Assembly: GCF_022846435.1 (NCBI RefSeq)
Contig: NZ_AP025627.1
Coordinates: 1,088,001-1,152,000, forward strand
DNA from: Parageobacillus sp. KH3-4
Lineage (GTDB): Bacteria; Bacillota; Bacilli; Bacillales; Anoxybacillaceae
DNA: 64,000 bases
Reading direction: 5' to 3'
Shown here: in pieces, positions 9,076-17,220 of the stretch
How the letters are laid out: the number at the start of each line of letters is the position of its first letter
How positions within the stretch are numbered: the stretch's first letter is position 1
Made by a program: the position numbers and the translations under genes
The notes under the pieces: model-generated
The model's database searches: none
Seen by the model: the letters and a program-made list of their open reading frames with translations, nothing else
Told to the model about the DNA's origin: nothing

Positions 9076-10245
9076 TTGAATGGGAAAATGGAATTGCTGT
9101 TCTGGCAGCTTGTTTATTTTTTTATTAAGCAGCGTTATCGAATCGTTCAGCTCGCCAACGATTCGCGCGAAATTTGGCTGGAGTCGTTGGAAAACAAACA
9201 TGTCCCCATTGTTCGGCTTGTACGTTATGACATCGATTGGAGCCAATGGTTAAAACGGGATATGGAATATGCTTGGCGCATTGCTGAACAAATTTCCAAA
9301 CGGAGGATAGGGAAATTTAGCAAAATTGTAAATATTTATATTTCGACATATCCCCCAGTTGACGATTGGGAATTTTTAATCGAGAAACCGCTGCCGCTTT
9401 TACACCAGCGCAATGCTGCTTTTCAGACATTTCTTATGCATTCTGGCAATATCCATATTTCATTGCAGCAGTTAGCGGATATCGTCCAAACGCCGATCGC
9501 TTTTCCATCGGTAGCGGACGACCGTGACCCATTTTTCGAAGCAGATCGGCTCAAGCGGTCTATTTTACGGGAAGCGAGAGAGCAGCAGGAAAGAGAAAGA
9601 CGATTGTTTGAATACGGCAAGCCTGTGTTTACGTATATTTTTATCGCTCTGCAAGTGATTGTCTTTCTGTTAATGGAGCGAAGCGGAGGTAGCACGAATC
9701 CGGACGTTTTGATCAAATATGGCGCAAAATTTAATCCCCTTATTCAAGCGGGGGAGTGGTGGCGCTTTTTTACACCGATGTTTTTACATATCGGTTTTTT
9801 GCATTTATTAATGAATACGTTCGCCCTTTACTATTTAGGAATGGCGGTTGAACGTCTTTACGGATCATGGCGATTTTTCTTTATCTATTTTACCGCCGGG
9901 TTTTTTGGGACGCTTGGCAGTTTTTTATTCACTGCTTCTCTTTCCGCAGGAGCGTCAGGCGCCATTTTTGGTTTGTTCGGAGCACTCCTTTATTTTGGAA
10001 CGGTGTATCGCCATCTGTTTTTTCAAACGATCGGAACAAATATTATCAGTTTGATCATTATCAATCTGGTATTTGGAATGATAGTGCCCGGAATTGATAA
10101 TGCTGGGCATATCGGCGGATTAATTGGCGGATTTCTTGCCGCTGGCATCGTCCATTTGCCAAACCATTTGGATTGGAAAAGACAAATGCGATCATTGCTC
10201 ATCACAGTGGGCATCGCCGCTTTCGCCTTATATATCGGGCTTTAA
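9076..10245 (+). CDS. yqgP: Rhomboid intramembrane serine protease (GluP/YqgP type, no TPR tail)
   Basis: Cuts transmembrane helices inside the membrane. The B. subtilis orthologue takes part in magnesium-transporter quality control. After a cytoplasmic N-terminal domain of about 180 residues come seven or so membrane segments with catalytic Ser294 (GASGAIFG) and His345 (NAGHIGG). The protein ends right after the last segment at residue 389; B. subtilis GluP (about 507 residues) carries C-terminal TPR repeats that are missing here. The TTG at 9076 is chosen because GGGAGAGG lies five bases upstream. The stop codon overlaps the convergent stop of the next gene. Confidence 0.9.
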   Translation: MNGKMELLFWQLVYFFIKQRYRIVQLANDSREIWLESLENKHVPIVRLVRYDIDWSQWLKRDMEYAWRIAEQISKRRIGKFSKIVNIYISTYPPVDDWEFLIEKPLPLLHQRNAAFQTFLMHSGNIHISLQQLADIVQTPIAFPSVADDRDPFFEADRLKRSILREAREQQERERRLFEYGKPVFTYIFIALQVIVFLLMERSGGSTNPDVLIKYGAKFNPLIQAGEWWRFFTPMFLHIGFLHLLMNTFALYYLGMAVERLYGSWRFFFIYFTAGFFGTLGSFLFTASLSAGASGAIFGLFGALLYFGTVYRHLFFQTIGTNIISLIIINLVFGMIVPGIDNAGHIGGLIGGFLAAGIVHLPNHLDWKRQMRSLLITVGIAAFALYIGL

Positions 10246-11102
10246 CGAGAAATTTGCTGGATGAGGCGAATTTTTTCTCCGTCTTTTGTCTCGGTGAGCA
10301 CGAGTAAATGGGAATAATCTTTGCTTACTAAAATAAGCGGCGTTGTGCTGCCGATTGGCGAGAGGATGGATCCATCCTCTTTTTTTATGCCGAGAAAATA
10401 AGATTTATACAGCCCTTCCCACAGCTTCCCGATTATCTCTTGCGTTTTTTCCATGGAAAGATCGGGCAATGGTTGTTCGTTGTAAACGATTAAATCAGGC
10501 AAATATAAAGAATAGTACCGTTGATTTTGGATGGAAAAATGCGATAAAAGCGATTCCGATGTGTGTCGAAGGAATTCGGTTGTTGTTTTGTTTAATACGT
10601 TCTGCCACTCTTTTTCATCCTGTGTCGCTGCGCGGTGAAAGGAGGAAAGCGGACTGTACGGAGAATCGATCACGTATAAGTAATCGCTTGTCATTGTTTG
10701 GCTGCTTGTAATAGTTTCCTCTTCATGAAGTTCCCCATAGTGAAATGAAATCGCTTGAAAAAAGTGGCTATCTCTCGCTGTTACTATTTTTTCTTGCGTT
10801 AATGTTTGGCTGTTACTCTTCCATTTGCTGAGACGGTCAACAAGACGCCCGTCGGCAAAAAGCAAGGAAATATCTTGGCGCAAGTAGGCGTTCCGGTCTA
10901 ATGCAGATGACGTCGACCAAAGCAAAGAATACTTTCCATCCCGCTTTTGCGATTGCAATTGGAGCGTTGTTTTTGCCTCGCTAAACGTTACGCGCGGATT
11001 AATCGGAAAAAAGATGATCGCTTCTTTTGTCGGTCGGTGAATGAAAAAAGAAAATAATGAAATGATCAATAAGAGCGCCGCTATCAAAACTAATTTTTTC
11101 AT
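10242..11102 (-). CDS. Conserved-looking membrane-anchored protein of unknown function
   Basis: About 286 residues with an N-terminal membrane anchor (about residues 4-22) and a large exported domain rich in Ser, Thr and Tyr. I recognise no family. Two ATG codons (11105, 11102) follow GGGGG; spacing favours 11102. It is divergent from the SpoVAF-like gene with about 125 bp between the two starts, and its stop codon overlaps that of yqgP (shared TTAA). The divergent placement hints at shared control with the germination gene, which is inference only. Confidence 0.75.
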   Translation of the reverse strand: MKKLVLIAALLLIISLFSFFIHRPTKEAIIFFPINPRVTFSEAKTTLQLQSQKRDGKYSLLWSTSSALDRNAYLRQDISLLFADGRLVDRLSKWKSNSQTLTQEKIVTARDSHFFQAISFHYGELHEEETITSSQTMTSDYLYVIDSPYSPLSSFHRAATQDEKEWQNVLNKTTTEFLRHTSESLLSHFSIQNQRYYSLYLPDLIVYNEQPLPDLSMEKTQEIIGKLWEGLYKSYFLGIKKEDGSILSPIGSTTPLILVSKDYSHLLVLTETKDGEKIRLIQQISR

Positions 11103-11227
11103 CATGGCCCCCTACATGGACAAGTTTGTTACCAATATATGAGCGTAAAGGGAAAAGTATGTATGAATTTGTTTTTCGTTGTCAATCATGGATGGTATCA
11201 CGGTTGGAACAAGATGCAGGTGAGAGA

Positions 11228-12691
11228 ATGGAAAAAGAAACAAAAAAGCGCTTCGTTTCTCCGCATCTCCAAGAAAACATAACGTATTTGCGTAAAAAAC
11301 TTGGCGTTGGAAAAAGTTTTGATGTGATTCAGATGGATGTAGAGTATGCCGGAAGAGCAATGTCATTATTTATGATTGATGGATTTGTCAAAGATGATAT
11401 TTTGCATTACTTAATGAGGAGATTGTCTTTTCTTGAGGAAAAACAACTGCAAGTACATCCGCTCGAAAAACTACTGAAAACGTATCTTCCTTACGTGGAA
11501 TTAAGTAAAACGGATGATTTAGATGAAGCTGTCGATGCGGTACTCGCTGGACCGACGGCATTGGTCGTAGATGGTGTCGATTATATTATTCTCATCGATG
11601 CGCGCACATATCCTGTTCGCGGGCCGCAAGAACCTGACATTGAGAGGGTGGTTCGCGGGGCGCGTGACGGTTTTGTAGAAACGATTGTATTCAATACGGC
11701 ATTAATTCGGCGGCGCGTCCGCGACCCATCATTGCGTATGGAATATTTGCAAGTTGGCCGTCGTTCCAAAACGGATATTTGCGTTTGTTATATTGAAGAT
11801 ATTGCCGCCCCCGAAATTATCCAGCATGTAAAAAGAGCGATTGCCAATATTGATACGGATGGGTTGGCGATGGGCGAGAAAACAGTGGAAGAATTTATTT
11901 CGGGGCGGCATTGGAATCCTTATCCAGTAGTCCGTTATACAGAACGACCAGATACAGCCGCAACCCATTTATATGAAGGCCATGTGTTAGTCATTGTCGA
12001 TGGTTCCCCAAGTGTATTAATTACACCGGCAACGTTTTGGCACCATCTTCAGCATGCGGAAGAATACCGCAATAAACCGATCGTCGGCGCATATTTGCGG
12101 TTAGTTCGTTTTTTGGCGGTTTGGGCGTCCCTTTTTCTATTGCCGCTCTGGTACTTAATGATGACGGAGCCGCAATGGTTGCCCGCTTCTTTATCCTTTT
12201 TAGCAAAAGCAAAACTTGGCGATATCCCGCTGTTTGTTCAAATTGTCATGATTGAAATTGGCATTGATATGTTGCGGATGGCGGCTATTCATACTCCTTC
12301 TTCATTAGCTACTGCACTGGGGCTCGTTGCGGCACTGATGATCGGCGGGATAGCAGTAGAAGTCGGATTGTTTTCGAATGAAGTCATTTTATATTTTTCG
12401 GTGGCGACAATCGGAACGTTTGCGACGCCAAGCTATGAAATGGGGCTGGCGAATCGGATTGTTCGAATCGGATTGTTAGCGTTGACGGGATTATTTAGCA
12501 TATACGGTTACATTATTGGGATTACCGCGTGGATTATTGCCCTTATGCGGATGAATTCGTTTGGCATTCCATATTTGTGGCCGTTTATCCCATTTTCTTA
12601 TCGGGCGATGCGCGATGTGCTTATTCGCTCTCCGATGCCTTTAAAAAACCGGCGCCCGACGGTGTTGCATCCACGTGATCCCGATCGGTAA
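11228..12691 (+). CDS. spoVAF: SpoVAF-like spore germination membrane protein (GerA A-subunit superfamily)
   Basis: About 487 residues, close to the 493 of B. subtilis SpoVAF. The N-terminal half is soluble and contains the family block TRGPxEPDxERVxRGxRDGFVE in the form YPVRGPQEPDIERV...RGARDGFVET, then FNTALIRRRVRDP; the C-terminal half (from about residue 300) has five or more membrane helices. SpoVAF works with FigP (YqhR) as an ion channel amplifying germination; a yqhR lies 34 kb downstream. The usual place is the last gene of the spoVA operon, so this copy is displaced or a paralogue. ATG at 11228 has AGGTGAG in front; in-frame starts at 11159 and 11126 are possible. Confidence 0.8.
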   Translation: MEKETKKRFVSPHLQENITYLRKKLGVGKSFDVIQMDVEYAGRAMSLFMIDGFVKDDILHYLMRRLSFLEEKQLQVHPLEKLLKTYLPYVELSKTDDLDEAVDAVLAGPTALVVDGVDYIILIDARTYPVRGPQEPDIERVVRGARDGFVETIVFNTALIRRRVRDPSLRMEYLQVGRRSKTDICVCYIEDIAAPEIIQHVKRAIANIDTDGLAMGEKTVEEFISGRHWNPYPVVRYTERPDTAATHLYEGHVLVIVDGSPSVLITPATFWHHLQHAEEYRNKPIVGAYLRLVRFLAVWASLFLLPLWYLMMTEPQWLPASLSFLAKAKLGDIPLFVQIVMIEIGIDMLRMAAIHTPSSLATALGLVAALMIGGIAVEVGLFSNEVILYFSVATIGTFATPSYEMGLANRIVRIGLLALTGLFSIYGYIIGITAWIIALMRMNSFGIPYLWPFIPFSYRAMRDVLIRSPMPLKNRRPTVLHPRDPDR

Positions 12692-12735
12692 AACAGGCTC
12701 TATTGACGTTTTGTTCTAGCAGCCTGTTTTTCTTT
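12690..12735 (+). terminator. Terminator after the SpoVAF-like gene
   Basis: AAAACAGGCT (12690-12699) pairs perfectly with AGCCTGTTTT (12721-12730), followed by T-rich sequence. Confidence 0.85.
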
Positions 12736-12807
12736 TTGTTCTTTTCTTGACGGATTATCTGTTTCCTTATACATTTATATTGGATAGAAAAACGTGCAGG
12801 TGAAACA

Positions 12808-13020
12808 ATGAAAACGGTATACGACGTGCAGCAACTTTTAAAGCGGTTCGGAACGATTATTTACGTAGGGGATCGCTTGGCAGATTTAGAGTTGATGGAA
12901 GAAGAATTAAAAGAGCTATACCGGTCGCAGCTGATTGATGTGAAAGATTACCAAATGGCGCTTTTGATATTAAGGCATGAGGCGCAAATCGAAAGAGAAA
13001 AACGAATGAAAAAGGAATGA
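12808..13020 (+). CDS. yqgQ: YqgQ family protein (DUF910)
   Basis: A 70-residue, charged, all-helical protein typical of YqgQ. Structural work on the family suggests nucleic-acid binding, but no role is established. ATG at 12808 follows GCAGGTGAAACA. It precedes glcK as in B. subtilis, and its stop region overlaps an alternative glcK start, so the two genes are co-transcribed and probably coupled. Confidence 0.88.
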   Translation: MKTVYDVQQLLKRFGTIIYVGDRLADLELMEEELKELYRSQLIDVKDYQMALLILRHEAQIEREKRMKKE

Positions 13021-13028
13021 AGCAAAAC

Positions 13029-13985
13029 ATGGCGGAAAAATGGCTTGTTGGCATTGATTTAGGCGGAACGACGATTAAAATGGCGTTTTTGACTGCAGAT
13101 GGTGATATTGTACATAAATGGGAAATCGATACAGATCTTTCAAACAAAGGGGAGAACATCGTCAAACATATAGCGCAATCGCTAGAGGACACATTGCGTC
13201 GCCTAGGAGAAAGCAAAGAGCGGCTTTTGGCGATCGGGATTGGCGCGCCAGGTTCGGTGCATAAGGAAACAGGGATGCTTTATGAAGCGGTAAATTTAGG
13301 ATGGAAGAATTATCCTCTCAAAGAACGGCTAGAGCGGGAAACATCGCTCCCTGTGGCGGTAGATAATGACGCGAATATTGCCGCGCTTGGAGAAATGTGG
13401 AAAGGGGCTGGCAATGGCGCGCGCGATCTTATTTGCGTCACGCTTGGCACTGGTGTCGGCGGCGGAGTAATTGCCAATGGCCAAATTGTGCACGGCGTCA
13501 ACGGCGCTGGTGGAGAAATTGGCCACATGACAATGATTCCAAAAGGCGGCGCGCCGTGCAATTGCGGCAAAACCGGCTGTTTGGAAACAATTGCTTCTGC
13601 GAGGGGGATTGTGAGAATCGCGAAAGAAAAATTATCACGATGGAACAAGCCGACTTTGCTTCGCAGCGAAACTGTAACCGCCAAAGCGGTATTTGATGCA
13701 GCGAAAGCGAACGACGAACTGGCGCTCGAAGTGGTGGATGAAGTAATGTTCTACCTAGGATTAGCGTTGGCGAACGCGGCGAACGTGTCCAATCCGGAAA
13801 AAATCGTGATTGGCGGCGGTGTGTCAAAAGCAGGCGATATATTGGTGGAACGCGTCGGCGCTTATTTCCGCCGTTTTGCGTTTCCGCGCGTTGCAGAAGG
13901 AGCGACGATTGTGCTGGCGACGCTTGGCAACGACGCGGGAGTGATCGGCGGCGCGTGGTTGGCGAAAGCGTCGCTGCATATTTGA
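13029..13985 (+). CDS. glcK: Glucokinase (ROK family)
   Basis: Phosphorylates glucose to glucose-6-phosphate with ATP. The 318-residue protein has the N-terminal phosphate loop [10 protein letters not shown], the EIGH motif and the ROK zinc motif [10 protein letters not shown]. It aligns with B. subtilis GlcK from the ATG at 13029 (MAEKW matching MDEIW); the ATG at 13017, overlapping yqgQ by ATGA, has no properly spaced site. It has no DNA-binding domain, unlike the ROK repressor at 32.3 kb. Confidence 0.95.
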   Translation: MAEKWLVGIDLGGTTIKMAFLTADGDIVHKWEIDTDLSNKGENIVKHIAQSLEDTLRRLGESKERLLAIGIGAPGSVHKETGMLYEAVNLGWKNYPLKERLERETSLPVAVDNDANIAALGEMWKGAGNGARDLICVTLGTGVGGGVIANGQIVHGVNGAGGEIGHMTMIPKGGAPCNCGKTGCLETIASARGIVRIAKEKLSRWNKPTLLRSETVTAKAVFDAAKANDELALEVVDEVMFYLGLALANAANVSNPEKIVIGGGVSKAGDILVERVGAYFRRFAFPRVAEGATIVLATLGNDAGVIGGAWLAKASLHI

Positions 13986-14011
13986 TCACAAAGTGAATGC
14001 GGCAAGAAATG

Positions 14012-14054
14012 AAACGATTCACCGAGGGAATAGCTTTCGGTGAATCGTTTTTTG
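14012..14054 (+). terminator. Terminator after glcK
   Basis: AAACGATTCACCGA (14012-14025) pairs perfectly with TCGGTGAATCGTTT (14037-14050) and runs into T. It lies inside the upstream in-frame extension of yqgT, which argues against that extension being translated. Confidence 0.92.
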
Positions 14055-14116
14055 TTTCATTTTCCACATTCCTCGCTCATATGTTGAAGGTAGAACATCA
14101 GGAAGGAGAGGATGCT

Positions 14117-15280
14117 TTGAATATATATGCTTCTCTTGGCGACACGCTAGCGGCGTATAGCGAATGTTTTTCCGTTCCTTACGAATTACTGCTAGACTCT
14201 AATCCGCATATCAAAAAAGATCGGCTAGAGCAAGGAGAAATTGTGCGTATTCCAGGATATGAAACCGTTTGTACGTGGGAAGAGTTAGCGCATTTTTTCC
14301 CTGTGTGTAAAGAAGCTTTGCGACGGATGAAAGGAGCGGCGCAAATCGTCAACGGATCGGTACAGCTACCAAAACGCGTTATTTCCCATGTTGTTCAAGG
14401 GCAAAAGGAGTACGATTTTTCCGCGCTAAAGCAAGATATTGAAGCGCTTTGCCGCTGCTATCCGTTTGTACGCACAAGGGCGATCGGATATAGTGTGCTC
14501 GGCTTGCCATTAATCGAAATACAAATTGGGCAAGGGCCGATTCGCGTTCATCTGAACGGTTCATTCCATGCGAACGAATGGATTACATCAGCGATTATCA
14601 TGACGTTTCTCAACGATTACTTGCTGGCGGTGACAAACGGCAAGACGCTTCGAGGGCATCATATGCTTGACTATTATAAAAAAGTGACATTATCGGTTGT
14701 GCCAATGGTGAATCCAGATGGAGTCAACCTCGTGTTGCACGGCCCCCCAGAGCAAGAACCGCATCGCAGTAAAGTGGTGCGAATGAACGGAGGATCCGTT
14801 GACTTTTCGCAATGGAAAGCGAACATTCGCGGCATCGATTTAAATAATCAATTTCCGGCAAAATGGGAAGTGGAACGCGCCCGGAAAATTCCGAAAGCGC
14901 CGGCGCCGCGCGATTTTCCGGGATTCGCGCCGCTTACGGAACCGGAAGCAAAAGCGATGGCCGCATTGACAGAAGAAAGTGATTTTGACATGATTGTAGC
15001 GTTTCATACGCAAGGAAAAGAGATATATTGGGGATATGAAGGGTTGGAGCCGCCTTGTGCGGAAGAAACGGCAATGGAATTTGCGAAAACGAGCGGTTAT
15101 CAAGCGGTAAAGTATATCGACAGCCATGCGGGATATCGCGATTGGTTTATTCAAACATGGAAGCGAAGAGGGTATACGGTGGAACTGGGGGAAGGAGTCA
15201 ATCCGCTGCCAATGGAACAGTTTACGGAAATTTACGAAGATAGCCTTGGCATTTTTCTAGCAGCGCTGTATATGGCTTGA
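14117..15280 (+). CDS. yqgT: LysM plus M14 carboxypeptidase: gamma-D-glutamyl-meso-diaminopimelate peptidase I-like
   Basis: Predicted to cut peptidoglycan stem peptides. About 387 residues: an N-terminal LysM module (about 1-50, with LDSNPHIKKDRLEQGEIVRIP) and a zinc carboxypeptidase domain with HANEW (His and Glu ligands), a later AFHTQGK His ligand and the catalytic Glu region VELGEG. Start is TTG at 14117 after AAGGAGAGG; the in-frame ATG at 13997 lies before the glcK terminator and is rejected. No signal peptide is visible, as in related spore enzymes. B. subtilis has yqgT here, though yqgS is missing. Confidence 0.9.
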   Translation: MNIYASLGDTLAAYSECFSVPYELLLDSNPHIKKDRLEQGEIVRIPGYETVCTWEELAHFFPVCKEALRRMKGAAQIVNGSVQLPKRVISHVVQGQKEYDFSALKQDIEALCRCYPFVRTRAIGYSVLGLPLIEIQIGQGPIRVHLNGSFHANEWITSAIIMTFLNDYLLAVTNGKTLRGHHMLDYYKKVTLSVVPMVNPDGVNLVLHGPPEQEPHRSKVVRMNGGSVDFSQWKANIRGIDLNNQFPAKWEVERARKIPKAPAPRDFPGFAPLTEPEAKAMAALTEESDFDMIVAFHTQGKEIYWGYEGLEPPCAEETAMEFAKTSGYQAVKYIDSHAGYRDWFIQTWKRRGYTVELGEGVNPLPMEQFTEIYEDSLGIFLAALYMA

Positions 15281-15339
15281 GGAAAAAAGAAATATCGCAC
15301 TATAATAGCAAATAAAAAAGTAGGGAAAGGAGAAAGAAG

Positions 15340-15651
15340 ATGGCGATTGTTGATGTAACGGTCATTCCGCTCGGCACACCGACGCCGAGTGTCAGCGAAT
15401 ATGTCGCAGAAATGCAAAAAGTGCTGGAAATGTACAAACGTGATGGGAAAATCGATTTTATGTTGACCCCGATGAATACGATTATTGAAGGAGAACTGTC
15501 TGTATTGTTTGAAGTGATTCAAGCGATTCATGAAGTGCCGTTTTCGAAAGGAATCCAACGCGTGGCGACAAATATTCGCATCGACGACCGTCGCGATAAG
15601 AAACGGCGAATGGCGGACAAAATCGCAAGCGTACAGGAAAAAATGAAATAA
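15340..15651 (+). CDS. yqgV: MTH1187/YqgV family thiamine-binding-like protein
   Basis: A 103-residue ferredoxin-like protein with the family start MAIVDVTVIPLGTxTPSVSEYV. Members bind thiamine or related pyrimidines in structures; the cellular role is unsettled. ATG at 15340 follows AAAGGAGAAAGAAG. It is convergent with the yqgW-like gene and shares its terminator. Confidence 0.88.
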   Translation: MAIVDVTVIPLGTPTPSVSEYVAEMQKVLEMYKRDGKIDFMLTPMNTIIEGELSVLFEVIQAIHEVPFSKGIQRVATNIRIDDRRDKKRRMADKIASVQEKMK

Positions 15652-15687
15652 AAAACGCAAGAGGCATGCACGCCTCTTGCGTTTTAA
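15652..15687. terminator. Bidirectional terminator between yqgV and yqgW
   Basis: AAAACGCAAGAGGC and GCCTCTTGCGTTTT form a perfect 14-bp stem with A and T tracts on both sides, fit for both convergent genes. Confidence 0.92.
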
Positions 15688-15860
15688 TGCGTACCTGTCG
15701 GAAAACCGTGGTGTAATACGGTCATGACGGTAAACCAGCCAAATACGGCGAAAGCTCCAATGGCAAAAAGAATTCCGAGTATATTTTTTTCGCGCAGTGA
15801 GCGGACAATTCCGTAAAGCGCTAACAGTGTTATTAATCCGAAGATAATGACTGTGCCCAT
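15684..15860 (-). CDS. yqgW: Small two-helix membrane protein YqgW (DUF2759)
   Basis: A 58-residue protein with two hydrophobic helices (about residues 3-19 and 27-48) separated by a basic SLREKN turn and ending VLHHGFPTGTH. The ATG at 15860 is preceded by AAAAGGAGGGGAAACATA, one of the best ribosome sites in the window. Size, topology and position between yqgV and yqgX match B. subtilis yqgW. Function unknown. Confidence 0.8.
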   Translation of the reverse strand: MGTVIIFGLITLLALYGIVRSLREKNILGILFAIGAFAVFGWFTVMTVLHHGFPTGTH

Positions 15861-16214
15861 TATGTTTCCCCTCCTTTTCGAAATCGTCCGTATACAAGAT
15901 TATGTAGCAAACCGACTAATTCCTTTTCATTGTAATCATTTTTTAATTATTTGTCGAGGGCGAAAATATGAATCATCTTATGATATATGCGTCTCAGCAA
16001 CTTTTTATCCTTTTCCATTGTAACACGCTTTTTGAAAATATGTAAGCGGTCCACTAGCGAATGACAAATAAATAAAAATTGCGATAAAATAATGATGTGC
16101 CAATCGCTTTTAGCCGAAGCAGAGAAAGTGTATACAAGAAAGATAATCCGTTTTTGATATTACTGATGGATTTGCTGAAAACGATTTTATTTGGAATGAT
16201 AAGGAGGAATCGTC
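15861..16214. other. Gene-free stretch between yqgW and yqgX
   Basis: AT-rich; no ORF with a ribosome site. It must hold the yqgW promoter on the minus strand and holds a probable yqgX promoter on the plus strand (16061-16090). I see no repeats or structured RNA in it. Confidence 0.6.
16061..16090 (+). promoter_or_regulatory. Probable sigma-A promoter of yqgX
   Basis: ATGACA (16061-16066) and TAAAAT (16085-16090) are 18 bp apart. The leader to the yqgX start would be about 120 nt. Confidence 0.4.
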
Positions 16215-16847
16215 ATGAAATGGGAGCGCATTCCGGTTGGGCCGATTCAGGCAAATGCCTATATTTTATCACACGAGGATGGGACTTGCGTTATTTTCGA
16301 TCCGGGCGGTGAAGGTGACAAAATTGCGCGGCGCATTGAAGAACAGCAATTAACGCCGCTTGCGATTTTATTGACACACGCTCATTTTGACCATATCGGC
16401 GGCATTAACGAATTAAAGCAAAAATGGGAGGTGCCGATTTATATTCATGAAAAAGAAAAAGAGTGGCTCGCTGATCCAGCTTTAAACGGATCTGCTTATT
16501 TTGGAGTCGGGCAAGTTGCCATTCACCATGAACCGACATGCTTGCGCGGGGAGCAAACGTTACAAATCGGAGCGTTTGCGTTTGAACTGTTGGAAACACC
16601 GGGGCATTCGCCAGGAAGCATTTCTTATTATTGCAAAGAGATAGAAGCGGTGTTCTCGGGCGATGTGCTGTTTTTAGGAAGTATTGGACGCACCGATTTG
16701 CCTGGTGGAAATCATGAACAGCTGTTGCGCAGCATTCATGATAAACTGCTTGTGCTGCCGGAAGAAACGATCGTATTATCTGGACACGGAAGTGAAACAA
16801 CCATTGGAGCGGAGATGGATACGAATCCGTTTCTCCATGGATTTTAA
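16215..16847 (+). CDS. yqgX: MBL-fold metal-dependent hydrolase YqgX (glyoxalase II-like)
   Basis: A 210-residue metallo-beta-lactamase-fold hydrolase. Metal-binding motifs are complete: THAHFDH, the single His in TPGHSPGS, the Asp in FSGDVLF, and the final His in SGHGSET. The family covers glyoxalase II and persulfide or thioester hydrolases; the exact substrate is unknown. ATG at 16215 follows GATAAGGAGGAATCGTC. It is followed by a weak hairpin and a gene-free region with a mobile-element relic. Confidence 0.9.
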   Translation: MKWERIPVGPIQANAYILSHEDGTCVIFDPGGEGDKIARRIEEQQLTPLAILLTHAHFDHIGGINELKQKWEVPIYIHEKEKEWLADPALNGSAYFGVGQVAIHHEPTCLRGEQTLQIGAFAFELLETPGHSPGSISYYCKEIEAVFSGDVLFLGSIGRTDLPGGNHEQLLRSIHDKLLVLPEETIVLSGHGSETTIGAEMDTNPFLHGF

Positions 16848-16852
16848 TGGAC

Positions 16853-16875
16853 GGAAGGATATATCCTTCCTTCTC
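16853..16875 (+). terminator. Possible weak terminator after yqgX
   Basis: GGAAGG and CCTTCC form a short hairpin with loop ATATAT, followed by a T/C-rich run rather than a clean T tract. Confidence 0.4.
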
Positions 16876-16958
16876 TTTCAAGTCAACTCTTTCATACCAT
16901 AAAACGGAATGATAATAATCGTTTTCTTGACGCAAAAGCGACACGGTTTGCTGAAAAG

Positions 16959-17058
16959 GTCAAGTCTCGATGATTGTGTAAAATTCCACTCTCTCGATCA
17001 TTGGCAAACAGAATCGCTTTTTGTCGCTTTTCTTTTTATACAATTTCTGCGCTTAATC
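16959..17058. repeat. Short inverted-repeat element, copy A (IS256-like ends)
   Basis: TTGTGTAAAA (16974-16983) and TTTTATACAA (17034-17043) are inverted with one mismatch, 50 bp apart. Outer sequences also mirror each other (TCAAG at the left, CTTAATC at the right). Related copies lie at 43611, 43749 and 44881. It carries no coding capacity. As far as I recall them, the ends resemble IS256-family terminal repeats. Confidence 0.6.
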
Positions 17059-17070
17059 TTCTTAAAAACA

Positions 17071-17103
17071 AAAAACCCTTCTTTGTAAAAAAGAAGGGTT
17101 TTT
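17071..17103 (+). terminator. Strong hairpin upstream of midA
   Basis: AAAACCCTTCTTT pairs with AAAGAAGGGTTTT and is followed by T. It seals the 374-base gene-free stretch (16848-17220) from the midA gene; beyond copy A and this hairpin I see nothing else there. Confidence 0.75.
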
Positions 17104-17220
17104 GGGGGATGTTCTATCCATCTAATGGGAGGGGATATAGTTAAGCTACTACGATAACGATATAACAATATTTTCATTATGTCAATAGTAAAAAGAGATA
17201 GAAGGAGAAGGAAGCGAGCG

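Noticed and set aside
13997-14116. In-frame N-terminal extension of yqgT from ATG 13997
   Set aside because: It reads through the perfect glcK terminator stem; the TTG at 14117 has a strong ribosome site and starts at the LysM domain.
15232-15897. 221-codon minus-strand frame across yqgV
   Set aside because: It is antisense to yqgV; the real minus-strand gene here is the 58-residue yqgW in another frame.
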